Below are positions 12,594-25,494 of a stretch of 64,000 nt of DNA, piece after piece; position 1 is the first letter of the stretch, and every line of letters starts with the position of its first letter. The position numbers and the translations under genes are program-made. Source of the DNA: Williamsia limnetica. GTDB lineage: Bacteria; Actinomycetota; Actinomycetes; Mycobacteriales; Mycobacteriaceae. Location: NCBI RefSeq assembly GCF_003217475.1, contig NZ_QJSP01000007.1:62001-126000 (forward strand), in the 5' to 3' direction. The notes below the pieces were generated by a model. That model was not told the DNA's origin, searched no databases, and was given only the letters and a program-made list of their open reading frames with translations.

Positions 12594-13630
12594 GAAAGTC
12601 TCCCTGCATCGATCGAAGGATTGTCGATGGTCTTGCCCGCCAGTGTTTCTGCCACCAGTTCCGCGGTGATGGCGCTCATCAGGATGCCGTTGCGGCCGTG
12701 GCCGGTGGCCACCACGGTGCGATCGTCGACACGTCCGATCAGCGGCATACCATCCGGTGTCGCCGGGCGCAGACCGGCCTCTGCCGAGAGCAACCGGTAC
12801 TCCCGCAGCGACGGCATGAGTTCGATGGCGTCGCTCAGCAGATCCGCGACTCCACCCGCCACGGGCAACCGATCGTCGCCGCCGTCGTATTGGGTGGCCC
12901 CCACCACCACCCCGTCGTGCCGAGGCACGACATAGACAGCTCGCCCGTTGATACGGCCGCGGACAACATGTTCAGGCGGCGGCAGCGCTCCCGTCGCCCA
13001 CCCCAGGCGCAGGACCTCGCCCTTCGACGGATAGACACCGAGATCAGGTGACAGCAACGCAGAATTCACACCCGCGGCCAGGACCACCTGGTCGCCCCGC
13101 ACGTCGGCGAGGTCGGTGACCTGCGATCGAACAGTCCGTACACCTGCTTCGGCGGCCCGGTCCGAGAGCACCTGCAGAAGCCGTCGATTGTCTACCGCGA
13201 GCTCACCGCCGGCGCGAAAGCCACTGCGGATCCGGGACGAGACGGCGGGCTCCAGTATGCGTATCTCCTTGCCTGTCAACGGCTCCACCGGATGACCGCG
13301 ACCGCGGAGCCAGTCGGCCACCATAGTCAGTTCTCCGACATCGGCACTGTCCACGCCCACCATCAGGCTCGACGAGGCGGCCACGATGCGGTCGTCGCCG
13401 AGCCGCTCGAGGAAGGCAGGCCAGCGGGACATCGCCTGCTCGGCGAATGCGAGGTAGGCATCTTCTCCGGTACGGCTCTCCCCTGCGATACCCAGCATCC
13501 CCGCTGCGACACGTGACGCGGCGCAGGTCTGATCAGGCTCGTAAACCGTTACTTCCCAGCCACTCTCGGCGGCACGCAGTGCACACGACAAGCCGATGAC
13601 AGCTCCGCCGACAATCGTGAGGGTCTTCAT
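12578..13630 (-). CDS. thiO: glycine oxidase ThiO
   Basis: A 350-residue FAD-dependent D-amino-acid-oxidase-family protein producing dehydroglycine for the thiazole ring in aerobes. The FAD-binding GGAVIGLSCALRAAESG is at the N-terminus (GxGxxG variant), with RVAAGMLG following. The C-terminal FAD block GLRPATPDGMPLIGR and ATGHGRNGI are present. ATG 13630 has an AGGAGG site five bases upstream; a GTG two codons earlier is less likely. First gene of thiO-thiS-thiG, following a TPP riboswitch. Confidence 0.95.
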
Positions 13631-13640
13631 CGGCACCTCC

Positions 13641-13731
13641 TTCCTTCGCCGGCATTACCCGGATCAGGTGTAACGGTCTCGTGGACGGAACGCGCCCCGA
13701 TCTCAGCCCGACGTCTCCTCGAGCACCCGTG
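13641..13731 (-). ncRNA. TPP (THI-box) riboswitch upstream of thiO
   Basis: Read on the minus strand it contains GGGTGCTC, GGGCTGAGATCGGGG, a variable stem, GACCGTTACACCTGATCCGG and GTAATGCCGGCGAAGGAAG. These are the conserved core of the thiamine pyrophosphate aptamer. It ends next to the AGGAGG of thiO, so control of translation initiation is likely. The divergent thiE transcript does not include it. Confidence 0.93.
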
Positions 13732-13772
13732 TGTGTATTGCTGTACAGACTACGCCGGTAGATTCTGTCCCT

Positions 13773-14468
13773 GTGACTCCCACCGATCTTTCGCGACGCA
13801 GCGACCGCTTGGCCGAAGCCCGGCTCTACCTCTGCACCGACGCCCGCCGCGAGCGCGGCGACCTGATCGACTTCGCCGAACAAGCGCTCTCTGGTGGCGT
13901 CGACATCATCCAACTCCGCGACAAGGGGTCGGCGGGCGAACGCGAGTTCGGACCGCTCGAAGCCGCGCAGGAGATCGACCTGCTCGGGGCACTGGCGGAG
14001 GTCACGGCGCGACACGGTGCCCTGTTGTCGGTCAACGACCGCGCCGACATCGCCGCGCTCACCGGCGCCGACGTCCTGCACCTGGGTCAGGACGATCTGC
14101 AGGTGGACCTCGCCCGCACGATCGTCGGCGACGACATCATCATCGGACGCTCCACCCACTCGACCTCCGAGGCCACCGCCGCCGCCACGGCACCCGGCGT
14201 CGACTACTTCTGCACCGGCCCTTGCTGGCCGACGCCGACGAAACCGGGCCGGCCCGCGCCGGGACTCGGCCTCGTCGAAGACACCGCGGCCCTGCGTACG
14301 GACCGGCCGTGGTTTGCCATCGGTGGTGTCGACGAAGCCAGGCTCCCCGAAGTCGTGGCGGCCGGCGCGAGCAGAATCGTGGTCGTCAGGGCCATCACTG
14401 CGGCCTCGGATCCACGCGCGGCAGCGCAGAGGTTGCGCCGGACACTGCTTGCGTCCTCGAAAAGCTGA
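13773..14468 (+). CDS. thiE: thiamine-phosphate synthase ThiE
   Basis: A 231-residue TIM-barrel enzyme joining HMP-PP and thiazole phosphate. Visible motifs are IIQLRDKG (~43), [33 protein letters not shown] and [18 protein letters not shown] (pyrophosphate/thiazole binding). GTG 13773 is chosen because TAGATT at 13759-13764 lies nine bases upstream, which looks like a -10 element for a leaderless message. The open frame continues further upstream into the riboswitch region without homology. It is divergent from thiO, so it escapes the two TPP switches. Confidence 0.94.
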   Translation: MTPTDLSRRSDRLAEARLYLCTDARRERGDLIDFAEQALSGGVDIIQLRDKGSAGEREFGPLEAAQEIDLLGALAEVTARHGALLSVNDRADIAALTGADVLHLGQDDLQVDLARTIVGDDIIIGRSTHSTSEATAAATAPGVDYFCTGPCWPTPTKPGRPAPGLGLVEDTAALRTDRPWFAIGGVDEARLPEVVAAGASRIVVVRAITAASDPRAAAQRLRRTLLASSKS

Positions 14469-14487
14469 GGTCTATGGTGGACCGATC

Positions 14488-14529
14488 ATGAAGCGAATTC
14501 TCGTAGTACGCACCCGTAGCGGGGTCTGA
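14488..14529 (+). CDS. 13-residue leader peptide MKRILVVRTRSGV (putative attenuator)
   Basis: A short frame after thiE encodes MKRILVVRTRSGV with Ile, Leu and three Val, two of them consecutive GTA codons, which are uncommon in this GC-rich DNA. A possible promoter is TTGCGT (14449-14454), an 18-bp spacer and TATGGT (14473-14478). The stop lies inside the first arm of a hairpin. The downstream gene is a LeuA regulatory-domain homolog, and actinobacterial leuA and ilvB genes are known to carry short branched-chain-rich leader peptides. Function inferred from this arrangement. Confidence 0.6.
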   Translation: MKRILVVRTRSGV

Positions 14530-14560
14530 TCCGACCGGCCCCCCGCTGCGGGCCGTCGTG
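14518..14560 (+). promoter_or_regulatory. possible attenuator with mutually exclusive hairpins
   Basis: AGCGGGG at 14518-14524 can pair with CCCCGCT at 14541-14547, enclosing GGTC/GACC. The second arm can instead pair with the adjacent GCGGG (CCCGCTGCGGG). A ribosome halted in the leader peptide would mask the first arm and switch the fold. The T-run further downstream is short (TTTT near 14577), so termination strength is uncertain. Confidence 0.5.
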
Positions 14561-14601
14561 CTATCTGCTGGTCATCCTTTTCTCACCGGAAGACCGCTCT
14601 C

Positions 14602-15063
14602 ATGAAAACTCTGACTTCACCTGATACCTGTTCTGATTCCTGCGCCTCGCACTTTCGAACGCCGCTGCCGCCCGAACTCCGCGCCGAGGCGACCGGCATG
14701 AGCTGGTCGACCTTCACCGAGACCTACGCCCCCACTGCCGGACCGATCCGGCTGGGCGCCTGGACCGCCTCACCGGGCCGCCATGACCTGCTCGAGTGCC
14801 AGGCCACCATCGCCACCGGCGACTCGATCGCGTCGCTCACCGCGACCGCGTCCGGCGCCATCGCGGCGCTCTCGGACATGCTTTACCGGTTGGGGTCGGG
14901 CGTCGAGATCATCCGCCTGCACCAATACCCCCACTCGGGCGGCGTCGCGACGTTCCTTCTCTGTGAGCGCGACGAACGCCGCAGCTGGTCGATGGGCAGC
15001 GGCCCGTGCGGCGAAGAGTCCGCGCTCGGCGCTCTGATCGCAGCCGCGAACCGGCTCAGCTGA
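14602..15063 (+). CDS. stand-alone 2-isopropylmalate synthase regulatory (LeuA dimer) domain protein
   Basis: A 153-residue protein matching only the C-terminal part of actinobacterial LeuA. MSWSTFTETYAPTAGPIRL (~34-52) corresponds to the linker EMWDAFAEEYLAPVRPLE. ECQATIATGDSIASLTATASGAIAALSDML and EIIRLHQYPHSGGVATFLLCE follow the leucine-binding domain, and WSMGSGPCGEESALGALIAAANRLS parallels [24 protein letters not shown]. The HMGL catalytic barrel is absent and the N-terminus is not hydrophobic. It might sense leucine or modulate full-length LeuA, which is not in this window; a degenerate paralog is the alternative. ATG 14602 has GGAAGA nine bases upstream and follows the leader peptide. 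Confidence 0.75.
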   Translation: MKTLTSPDTCSDSCASHFRTPLPPELRAEATGMSWSTFTETYAPTAGPIRLGAWTASPGRHDLLECQATIATGDSIASLTATASGAIAALSDMLYRLGSGVEIIRLHQYPHSGGVATFLLCERDERRSWSMGSGPCGEESALGALIAAANRLS

Positions 15064-15084
15064 ACCGCGGCCCCGCCGATCGAC

Positions 15085-15564
15085 TCAGGCGCCCGCCAGC
15101 GCCAGGAGCTGCGTCCGGAGTTCGGGCCAACTCGCCGCGAACGCGGGATGAAGCGCAAGTCCGTCGACCTCGTCCGTGGTCACCCAGCGCAGTTCGACCG
15201 ATTCCATGTTCGCCGTCGTCGCCAGCGGTGCGGCGACCTCGGCGATCACGGTGGTGTAGGTCCAGCCGCTGGGTGCGCGGTGGGTCACCAATTCCGCGTG
15301 CACCGTGAGTTCGGCATCCGCGATGCCGGCTTCCTCGTCGGCCTCACGGGTGGCGGTGTCGACCGCGCTCTCGTGGGAATCACGGGCCCCACCTGGCAGC
15401 GCCCACGTCCCACCCTGATGGCTCCAGACCGCGCGGTGCTGTAACAGAATCAGCGCCGCGCTCGTTTCACTAGATGTGAACAGGAGCAGTCCGGCGGCAC
15501 CGTGCCGACCCCAGTACCGCGATCCGTCCGCGTCGAAAACCCATCCGTCGCCGTCGCCACGCAC
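15085..15564 (-). CDS. mutT3: Nudix hydrolase (MutT3-like)
   Basis: A 159-residue Nudix protein. The box GGARDSHESAVDTATREADEEAGI (~60-83) fits Gx5Ex7REUxEExGU exactly, so the Mg2+-binding glutamates are intact. In mycobacteria the gene between thiE and glnX is mutT3, active on 8-oxo-dGTP/dGDP; the same neighbourhood here supports the name. The N-terminal WGRHGAAGLLLF is typical. GTG start. It is monocistronic, converging on the LeuA-domain gene and divergent from glnX. Confidence 0.87.
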   Translation of the reverse strand: MRGDGDGWVFDADGSRYWGRHGAAGLLLFTSSETSAALILLQHRAVWSHQGGTWALPGGARDSHESAVDTATREADEEAGIADAELTVHAELVTHRAPSGWTYTTVIAEVAAPLATTANMESVELRWVTTDEVDGLALHPAFAASWPELRTQLLALAGA

Positions 15565-15744
15565 GCGGCACCTCCTCGCCAGCCCAACCGTTCTCGGTCC
15601 TCACGCTACTTGGGCCGAGGTGGTGACACGGCGCCGCACTGTCACTGACCCACCCGTATCCGCAGTAATGTCGGTTACAGCTACAAAAAATCCTCTCAGG
15701 CAGAAACCCTGAGCAACCGGCGAACTCCGGGAAGAAGGGATCGT

Positions 15745-17159
15745 GTGACCGGCGGCAACGCAACCTCTTTGCGTACCCGGCTCATGCGTGCGGACAGGAC
15801 GCAGGGGTACCGCTTTCGGCGGGCCGCCGACCGCCCGGCACCGCTGACGCGACGCGAATTGATGGTGCTGACCCGCGAACGCGCCCAGAACCCCTTCACC
15901 AACATTCGGCAACTGGCGTGGACCAGCCCGGGCAAACTGTTCTTGCTCGCCATCGTGCTGGTCATCTCGTGCGTCACCGTCGGCTGGTACGCCTCGGACA
16001 CACTCGACGACCGCACCAGCACGCTCGAGGGGATGATCGTCGAGACCGAACCCCTCGCCGAGGCATCGCAGGTTCTCTACAGCTCACTGTCCATTGCCGA
16101 CGCCGCGGCCAACACCGCATTCATCTCGGGCGGGCTGGAGCCGGCTGAACTGCGGCAACGCTACAACGACGCGATCGCGACGTCGGGGCAGGCGCTGGTC
16201 CAATCGGTCAGCGGCGCCTCGATCGACAACGGCATGATCCGTGAGGATCTCACCATCCTGTCGTCGCAGATCCCCGTTTACACCGGACTCATCGAATCGG
16301 CTCGCATCAACAACCGCCTCGGCAACCCGGTCGGTTCCGCGTATCTCGGCGAAGCGTCGAACATGATGCAGTCGACGATCCTGCCCGCTGCCGAACGGTT
16401 GTACACCGAGCGGGCCGACGCCATCGGCGATGCCAGGACCAACTTCACCACCCCACCCTGGGGCGTCTACATCGCCCTGGTCCTGGTGCTGGCCGTCATG
16501 GTCGGCACCCACGTCTACGTGGCGCGCCGCAGTCGCCGACGGTTCAACGTCGGACTGCTCAGCGGCGTCGGGTTCCTGGTCATCGGGTTGCTCTGGCTCC
16601 TCGTCGGCGGCCTGCTCTCGGTGAACGCCACCAGCAATGCGGAGAACCGTGGTGCAGCGCCGCTACGTGAGCTGACGTCGGCGCGCATCCTGATCCAGCA
16701 GGCCCGGTCCGACGAGACGTTGTCGCTGGTGCGGCGCGGTGATCAGGAAACCCTGGAAGCGGGGTACGCCGACGCGACCGCACAGATCGGCGATCTGCTC
16801 GACGAGTACCGCGACGACGAACGCAAAGACGTCGCCGAGGATTCGGTGGATGAGGCCGCCGCCGCCCTCGCCATGTGGCGCGACGCGCATGCAGCGATGC
16901 TCGAGCGCACCAACGCCGGCGACTTCAACGGAGCGACCGCCATCGCCGTCGGCGACAATCCGGACGGTGCCGCCGCGGCCTACACCCGACTCGACATGGC
17001 CTTGGTCGAGGGCATCACCAAGACCAGAGAAACATTCCGCGACGACATCAACACCGCCCGAGTGGTGATCGGGTACGCAGGACTGGGGATCATGCTGCTC
17101 GGTATCGCGGCCGCCGTCGCGGCGCTGGCCGGCTTGTTCCCGCGGATCAGGGAGTACCG

Positions 17160-17163
<4 letters not shown>
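15745..17163 (+). CDS. glnX: membrane sensor GlnX
   Basis: A 472-residue membrane protein with four helices: ~55-78, ~233-255, ~270-292 and ~443-465. They leave two large extracytoplasmic helical regions, and the cytoplasmic N-terminus is basic. It matches the Rv0412c type, which receives the amino-acid signal from the lipoprotein GlnH and passes it to PknG, controlling the TCA cycle and glutamate metabolism. GTG 15745 follows AAGGGA. Its stop overlaps the glnH start (ATGA), and pknG follows, so the sensing cascade is one operon. Confidence 0.88.
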
Positions 17164-20460
<3,297 letters not shown>

Positions 20461-20464
20461 CCCG

Positions 20465-20532
20465 AATTCGCGCCACGTACCGACAAACGCGCCGGTTGCA
20501 ACCGGCGCGAACGCCGACACGTGGCGCGAATT
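20465..20532. terminator. nested perfect inverted repeat between pknG and ackA (bidirectional terminator?)
   Basis: Outer arms are AATTCGCGCCACGT (20465-20478) and its exact complement at 20519-20532. Inside sits an independent 22-bp perfect palindrome at 20488-20509 centred on GGTTGCAACC. TTTT follows the outer arm on the pknG strand, and AATT flanks it on the other, so both convergent transcripts could end here. Confidence 0.75.
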
Positions 20533-20544
20533 TTGGGGTGGTGG

Positions 20545-21747
20545 TCAGGCCCGGGCTTCAAGAGCTGTCACCGATTGCCGGGCGATGGCCAGTTCCTCGT
20601 TGGTCGGGATCACCAGCACGGTCACCGCTGAGTCATCGGTGGAGATGACGCGCGCCTCGCGGCTTTTCGAGTTGTTGCGCTCGGCGTCGAGCTGTATCCC
20701 GAAATTCTCCAGACCCGCCATCGCATCGGTCCGCACCCTCGCTGCGTTCTCGCCGACCCCCGCGGTGAAGACGATCGCGTCGGTACGACCAAGAGTGACC
20801 ATGTAGGCGCCCACATACTTACGCAACCGGTGGATGTACACGTTGTATGCCAGCGTCGCATCCGGGTCCCCGGCCTCGACCCGTTCGGTCAACGCACGAA
20901 AATCGTTCTCGCCGCACAACCCCTTCAACCCGGATTGCCGATTCAGCACGGCGTCGATCTCGTCGACATCCATGCCTGCGGCCCGCCGCAGGTACATCAC
21001 CACCCCGGGATCGATATCGCCACTGCGGGTACCCATCACCAGACCCTCCAGCGGGGTCAGGCCCATCGACGTCTCGACCGGCCGACCACCTTCGATGGCA
21101 GACGCCGACGCACCGTTACCGAGATGCAGGACAATCTGGTTGAGACTCTCCGGATCCGCACCCAAGAACTCGGCAGTCTGTTGCGACACATACTCATGCG
21201 ACGTCCCGTGGAAACCGTAACGCCGGATATCGTGTGCCTCGGCGAGGTCCTTGTCGATCGCGTAGGTGGCGGCATGGTCGGGAAGATCATGGAAGAATGC
21301 CGTGTCGAAGACGGCCACCGACGGCACGTCAGGAAGTAGTTCCCGGATTGCCTCGATACCGAGAAGATTTACGGGATTGTGCAGCGGTGCCAGATCTTCG
21401 AGTTCGTTGATCTCGGCGATGACCTCATCGTCGACGACGGTTGGCCGGTAGAACTTGGGTCCGCCGTGGACCACCCGATGGCCCACGGCAGTGATGCCTT
21501 CTTCCGCCAGGTCGTGCCCGGCCTCCCTGAAGAGCTCGAAAGCTTTCTCCAGACCCTCCTGGTGGTCGGCGATCTTGCCGACGAACTCATGGGTTTCATC
21601 GCCGCGTCTGTGCTTGACCGTCGCACCGCTCTCACCGATGCGTTCGACCACGCCGGAGGCGATGACCTCCCCCGAATCGGGTTGCACAAGCTGATACTTC
21701 AGCGACGAGGACCCCGCATTGAGGACGAGTACGGTATCACTGGCCAT
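20545..21747 (-). CDS. ackA: acetate kinase
   Basis: A 400-residue ASKHA-fold kinase interconverting acetyl phosphate + ADP and acetate + [18 protein letters not shown] is at the N-terminus (phosphate 1 motif), HRVVHGG at ~86, [13 protein letters not shown] at ~138, [13 protein letters not shown] at ~165 with the catalytic His, [21 protein letters not shown], and [13 protein letters not shown] near the C-terminus. ATG 21747 gives the family length (~400). The start overlaps the pta stop by 11 bases, so the two are co-translated. Confidence 0.97.
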   Translation of the reverse strand: MASDTVLVLNAGSSSLKYQLVQPDSGEVIASGVVERIGESGATVKHRRGDETHEFVGKIADHQEGLEKAFELFREAGHDLAEEGITAVGHRVVHGGPKFYRPTVVDDEVIAEINELEDLAPLHNPVNLLGIEAIRELLPDVPSVAVFDTAFFHDLPDHAATYAIDKDLAEAHDIRRYGFHGTSHEYVSQQTAEFLGADPESLNQIVLHLGNGASASAIEGGRPVETSMGLTPLEGLVMGTRSGDIDPGVVMYLRRAAGMDVDEIDAVLNRQSGLKGLCGENDFRALTERVEAGDPDATLAYNVYIHRLRKYVGAYMVTLGRTDAIVFTAGVGENAARVRTDAMAGLENFGIQLDAERNNSKSREARVISTDDSAVTVLVIPTNEELAIARQSVTALEARA

Positions 21748-23827
21748 CTGGCTGCCCCTGGGCTTGGATCGCGGTGATCGCGACGGTGTTGACGATGTCG
21801 GACACCAGCGCGCCCCGGGACAGATCGTTGATCGGTTTGCGCAAACCCTGCAGAACCGGTCCGACAGCCACGGCATCGGCACTGCGCTGCACGGCTTTGT
21901 AGGTGTTGTTGCCGGTGTTGAGATCTGGGAAGATCAGCACGGTCGCCTGTCCGGCCACCGGAGAATTGGGCATCTTCGTGCTGGCCACCGAGGGGTCGAC
22001 GGCGGCGTCGTACTGGATGGGACCTTCCATCAACAACTCCGGCGCCCGCTCGCGGACTAGCTTGGCAGCCTCACGTACCTTCTCGACATCGGCGCCGCTG
22101 CCCGATTCCCCGGTCGAATACGAGAGCAACGCAACCCGCGGCTCGATACCGAAACGGGCAGACGTGGCAGCAGACGAGATCGCGATGTCAGCGAGTTGTT
22201 CGGCCGTCGGATCGGGCACCACTGCACAATCGCCATAGGCCAGAACATGATCGGCGAGGCACATGAAGAACACACTCGACACCGTCGACACGCCCGGCAC
22301 GGTCTTGATGATCTCGAACGCCGGCCGGATGGTGTGCGCGGTGGTGTGCACAGCCCCCGACACCATGCCGTCGGCGTAACCGAGTTGCACCATCAGTGTG
22401 CCGAAATAGGAGACGTCCTGCACGATCGTGCGGGCCCGTTGCGCGTCCATCCCCTTGTGCTTGCGCAGCTCGGTGTAGGTCTCGATGAACTCGTCGAGCA
22501 GTTCGGATGTCGCCGGGTCGATCACCACTGCATCGGACAGATCGATGCCCAGTTCGGCAGCCCGGTCACGGACCGCGCGCTCCTCGCCGAGGATGGTGAG
22601 ATCGGCGACCTGCCGCCGCAGCAACCGTCCCGCTGCCCGCAGGATGCGGTCATCTCCGCCCTCGGGCAACACGATTCGCTTCTTGTTCTTGCGGGCCTGC
22701 TCGATCAGCTGGTACTCGAACATCTGGGGTGTGACCACCTCGGGGATCGGCAGCTGCAACTTCTCGAGCAACCCCACAGAATCGACGTGCTCTTCCATGA
22801 GGTTCAGCGCGACGTCTATCTTGCGGACCGAATCGATGTTCATGCGGGCCCGAGCGTGTGCGGCCGCACGCGCTGTTTCATACGTTCCCTGTTCACACGT
22901 GATGATCGGTAGCGGCGACTGCAACCCCTCCATCAAAGCGGCGATCTTGGGATGCGGCATCAGCCCACCGTTGAGGATGATGCCCGAGAGTTTCGGGAAG
23001 CCCTCGGCGGCGTTCGCGGCGACGAGCGAGACCAGCACATCGGACCGGTCTGCCGGGGTGATCACTGCCAACCCTTCGGTGAGTCGCTCCAAGATGTGCT
23101 CGACGGTCATCCCCCCGACCATCACGTGCATCGCCTCCCTGCTCAGCAGTTCGGGGTCGCCACTGTAGATCTCGCCTCCCAGCTCGGCCATGAGTTCGGC
23201 GACTGTCGGGGCGATCAGTACCGGATCCTCCGGCAGAGCCCAGGCCGGCAGTCCGGTCGCTGATTCGAGGGCCTCCCTCACCTGGACCAGCCGCTCTGGA
23301 TCACAGCGATTCGCGATCAAGGCAACCGCCTGGGCGTGATTGGTCGCCAACTCCGCGAGACAGAGTTCCGCCAGACCCACGACCTCGGCCTCGCTGCGTT
23401 CTGCGGCTTTGAGAGCCAACAGCATCGGCGTCTGCAGATTCGCGGCGATCCGGGCATTGAAACTGAGCTCGGACGGGCTGGCGATGTCGGTGTAATCGGA
23501 ACCGATCACGAGGACGGCATCGCACCGCTGCTCAACGGCATGAAAGCGGGTGACGATCTCACTCAACGCAGCGTCTGGATCAGCGTGCACCTGGTCGTAG
23601 GTGACCCCGATGCAGTCTTCGTAGCTCAGGTCGGTGGAATCGTGTTCGATCAGCAGTTCCAGAATGTAATCGCGCTGGCCGGAGTTGGTCCGCGAGATCG
23701 GCCGGAACACCCCCACGCGTCCCCCTGAGGCGGCGAGTAGGTGCAACACCCCCAGCGCCACCGTCGACTTGCCGGTGTCCCCTTCGGGTGAGGCCAGATA
23801 GATGCTGCTCGACGATGAAGAGCCCAT
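21737..23827 (-). CDS. pta: phosphate acetyltransferase
   Basis: A 696-residue long-form Pta converting acetyl-CoA and phosphate to acetyl phosphate. Domains in order: N-terminal P-loop ([15 protein letters not shown], ~10-25), a DRTGG domain (~220-330), and a catalytic PTA_PTB domain from ~360 with [18 protein letters not shown] and a C-terminal [19 protein letters not shown] 23827 has AAGG eight bases upstream; a GTG three codons earlier is weaker. Length equals the mycobacterial enzyme. It heads the pta-ackA operon. Confidence 0.96.
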   Translation of the reverse strand: MGSSSSSSIYLASPEGDTGKSTVALGVLHLLAASGGRVGVFRPISRTNSGQRDYILELLIEHDSTDLSYEDCIGVTYDQVHADPDAALSEIVTRFHAVEQRCDAVLVIGSDYTDIASPSELSFNARIAANLQTPMLLALKAAERSEAEVVGLAELCLAELATNHAQAVALIANRCDPERLVQVREALESATGLPAWALPEDPVLIAPTVAELMAELGGEIYSGDPELLSREAMHVMVGGMTVEHILERLTEGLAVITPADRSDVLVSLVAANAAEGFPKLSGIILNGGLMPHPKIAALMEGLQSPLPIITCEQGTYETARAAAHARARMNIDSVRKIDVALNLMEEHVDSVGLLEKLQLPIPEVVTPQMFEYQLIEQARKNKKRIVLPEGGDDRILRAAGRLLRRQVADLTILGEERAVRDRAAELGIDLSDAVVIDPATSELLDEFIETYTELRKHKGMDAQRARTIVQDVSYFGTLMVQLGYADGMVSGAVHTTAHTIRPAFEIIKTVPGVSTVSSVFFMCLADHVLAYGDCAVVPDPTAEQLADIAISSAATSARFGIEPRVALLSYSTGESGSGADVEKVREAAKLVRERAPELLMEGPIQYDAAVDPSVASTKMPNSPVAGQATVLIFPDLNTGNNTYKAVQRSADAVAVGPVLQGLRKPINDLSRGALVSDIVNTVAITAIQAQGQPDGQ

Positions 23828-23850
23828 GCCGCCCACCTTAGATGTAGTAC

Positions 23851-23915
23851 CCGATCTTGGTGGCTTCTGGTGTGGCCGAACTGGGCAGATGCTCGCCCGA
23901 ACCCACCAAGATCGG
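23851..23915. terminator. inverted repeat with CCGATCTTGGTGG arms after the TetR gene
   Basis: CCGATCTTGGTGG at 23851-23863 pairs exactly with 23903-23915, and pairing continues with two mismatches for eight more bases. It starts two bases past the TetR stop (minus strand) and lies upstream of pta. The same core forms the larger hairpin at 27580-27644. Confidence 0.7.
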
Positions 23916-23916
23916 A

Positions 23917-24477
23917 CTAACGGATGACCGATCGCACCACCATGTCGGCGATGTCCTCATCAGACATCGCGCTACGCGGAATCAGCATGTACGAGTACAC
24001 AACTCGAACCATCAGCTCGGTGGCGCGGCGCGAATCGGGCACCAGTGCTGCCTCCAGTTCGGGTTCGCCCTCGAAGTTGCCCACACTGTTGGCCACGATG
24101 AGATCGACGATGGTGACGTCCGTGCCCCGGTCGGGGCCGCGGGCCACCAGGGTGGTGATGATCTCTTCGGGCTCGTTCTGCAGAATGTATTGCAGCGCTT
24201 CGTGTTTGCGAATGTAGTCCATCACGTTGATGACGAGGATCCGGACCTTGTCCGCTGGATCGGAGGTGGACGCCGTCCATTCCTTGATCAGATCGCCGAG
24301 GGTCCTGACCTCGCGTTCGACGATTGCCTGGACCAGCGCGTCGCGGCCACCGAACATCCGGTACGCCGTCGCTCGTCCGACACCCGCGTGGCGGGCCACC
24401 GACGTCAGACTCAGTGCGCGCGCGCCGAATCTCTCCACCACCGCGATGGCAGCGTCGACCATCCGCTCTCGCTCCAT
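23917..24477 (-). CDS. TetR-family regulator
   Basis: A 186-residue TetR-type repressor. The N-terminal helix-turn-helix (ALSLTSVARHAGVGRATAYRMFGGRDALVQAI, ~21-52) is clear; the C-terminal ligand domain is not assignable. It starts nine bases after the stop of the EamA exporter gene on the same strand, so the two are probably co-transcribed and it may control that transporter. ATG 24477. Confidence 0.88.
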   Translation of the reverse strand: MERERMVDAAIAVVERFGARALSLTSVARHAGVGRATAYRMFGGRDALVQAIVEREVRTLGDLIKEWTASTSDPADKVRILVINVMDYIRKHEALQYILQNEPEEIITTLVARGPDRGTDVTIVDLIVANSVGNFEGEPELEAALVPDSRRATELMVRVVYSYMLIPRSAMSDEDIADMVVRSVIR

Positions 24478-24486
24478 ACAAGAAGG

Positions 24487-25413
24487 TTAGGAGGTCGGAC
24501 TCGTTTCAGGAACCTGGGCATCGACCGCGGCGGGTTGTTGGCGCGGACGGCGCCTGCTGATCGCGACGCCGGTCAGCGCCATGGCACCGCCGACCAGCCC
24601 CAGCGCGGTCGGAACCTCACCGAGGAAGATCCAGGACAGCCCGATGGCGATGGCGGGTACCGCGAGGGTGGTCGCGGCCATCTTGCCCGCATCGGTGCGG
24701 GACAGGGCGTACGCCCAGGTCAAGAAGGCAATCGCCGTCGGCCCGACACCCAGGAACACCACGCCTGCGATGGCTCCTGCGGATGCGTCGCCCAGTTCGC
24801 TCACTGCTTGCGGCGCGAACGGAGTGGTGGCGAGCAGGCCCGCGAAGCAGCCGACCCAGGTCGCGGTGACCGCGTCCACCGTGCGCAGGGCAACCTTCTG
24901 CATGAGAACGCCGGCCGCGTAGAGCACTGCGGTGATCAGGCCGAGGGTGATGCCGAGTCGGTCGTTGTGGCTGCCACCGGAGCCACCGAGGGCGATCAGC
25001 AGCACACCGGCGAACGCGATGACGATCCCGATGACCAGTGGTCGTGGGAAACCTTCACCCATGAACAGGCCGGCGAAGATCGCCACGAGTATCGGCGCGA
25101 GATTGACCAGGAGTGCCGCGGTACCGGCGTCGAGGTGCTGCTCGGCCCAGTTGAGCAGCACGGTGTACGCCGCGAACCACAAGAGTCCGTAACCGATGAC
25201 CAGTGCCAACGCCCGGCCGCGCGGGATGGGTCTGCGATAGCGCACCGCGATCACCGCGAGGACGGCCGCCCCGACCGAGAGCCGGGCGAACGCCATCGCG
25301 CCGGGCGACAACGAGTCTCCGGCAAACCGGATGACAACAAACGAGGACGCCCAGAGCAACACCGTGATCACGGCGGCGACGACAGCGAGGTTGCCCGAGA
25401 GCTTGGCTTTCAT
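24487..25413 (-). CDS. EamA/DMT-family transporter
   Basis: A 308-residue protein with ten predicted helices in two EamA repeats (~8-140 and ~155-290), typified by ITVLLWASSFVVIRFAG, LLVNLAPILVAIFAGLFMGE and VPAIAIGLSWIFLGEVP. Family members export amino acids or other metabolites; the substrate is unknown. ATG 25413 (MKAKLSGN) is used because upstream in-frame codons are polar and non-homologous. It is divergent from a LysR gene with an 81-bp gap, the usual regulator-target layout, and followed by a TetR gene. Confidence 0.87.
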   Translation of the reverse strand: MKAKLSGNLAVVAAVITVLLWASSFVVIRFAGDSLSPGAMAFARLSVGAAVLAVIAVRYRRPIPRGRALALVIGYGLLWFAAYTVLLNWAEQHLDAGTAALLVNLAPILVAIFAGLFMGEGFPRPLVIGIVIAFAGVLLIALGGSGGSHNDRLGITLGLITAVLYAAGVLMQKVALRTVDAVTATWVGCFAGLLATTPFAPQAVSELGDASAGAIAGVVFLGVGPTAIAFLTWAYALSRTDAGKMAATTLAVPAIAIGLSWIFLGEVPTALGLVGGAMALTGVAISRRRPRQQPAAVDAQVPETSPTS

Positions 25414-25494
25414 GTGTCCACTGTCGCCGACGAAATACGTAAGCACAAGCGATTACTACTTGATGACATTTCAGTCCGACTGTACGGTCGGAGA

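Noticed and set aside
15660-15745. CCTCTCAGGCAGAAACCCTGAG upstream of glnX resembles the 3' half of a glycine riboswitch
   Set aside because: No matching 5' GGAGAG arm or second conserved block is present, and the downstream genes do not handle glycine.
23857-25494. A very long plus-strand open frame running into the LysR gene (844 codons in all)
   Set aside because: Its first ~545 codons are antisense to clear TetR and EamA genes, and the translation is a low-complexity Arg/Gly/Asp-rich shadow. Only the LysR part from 25495 is homologous.
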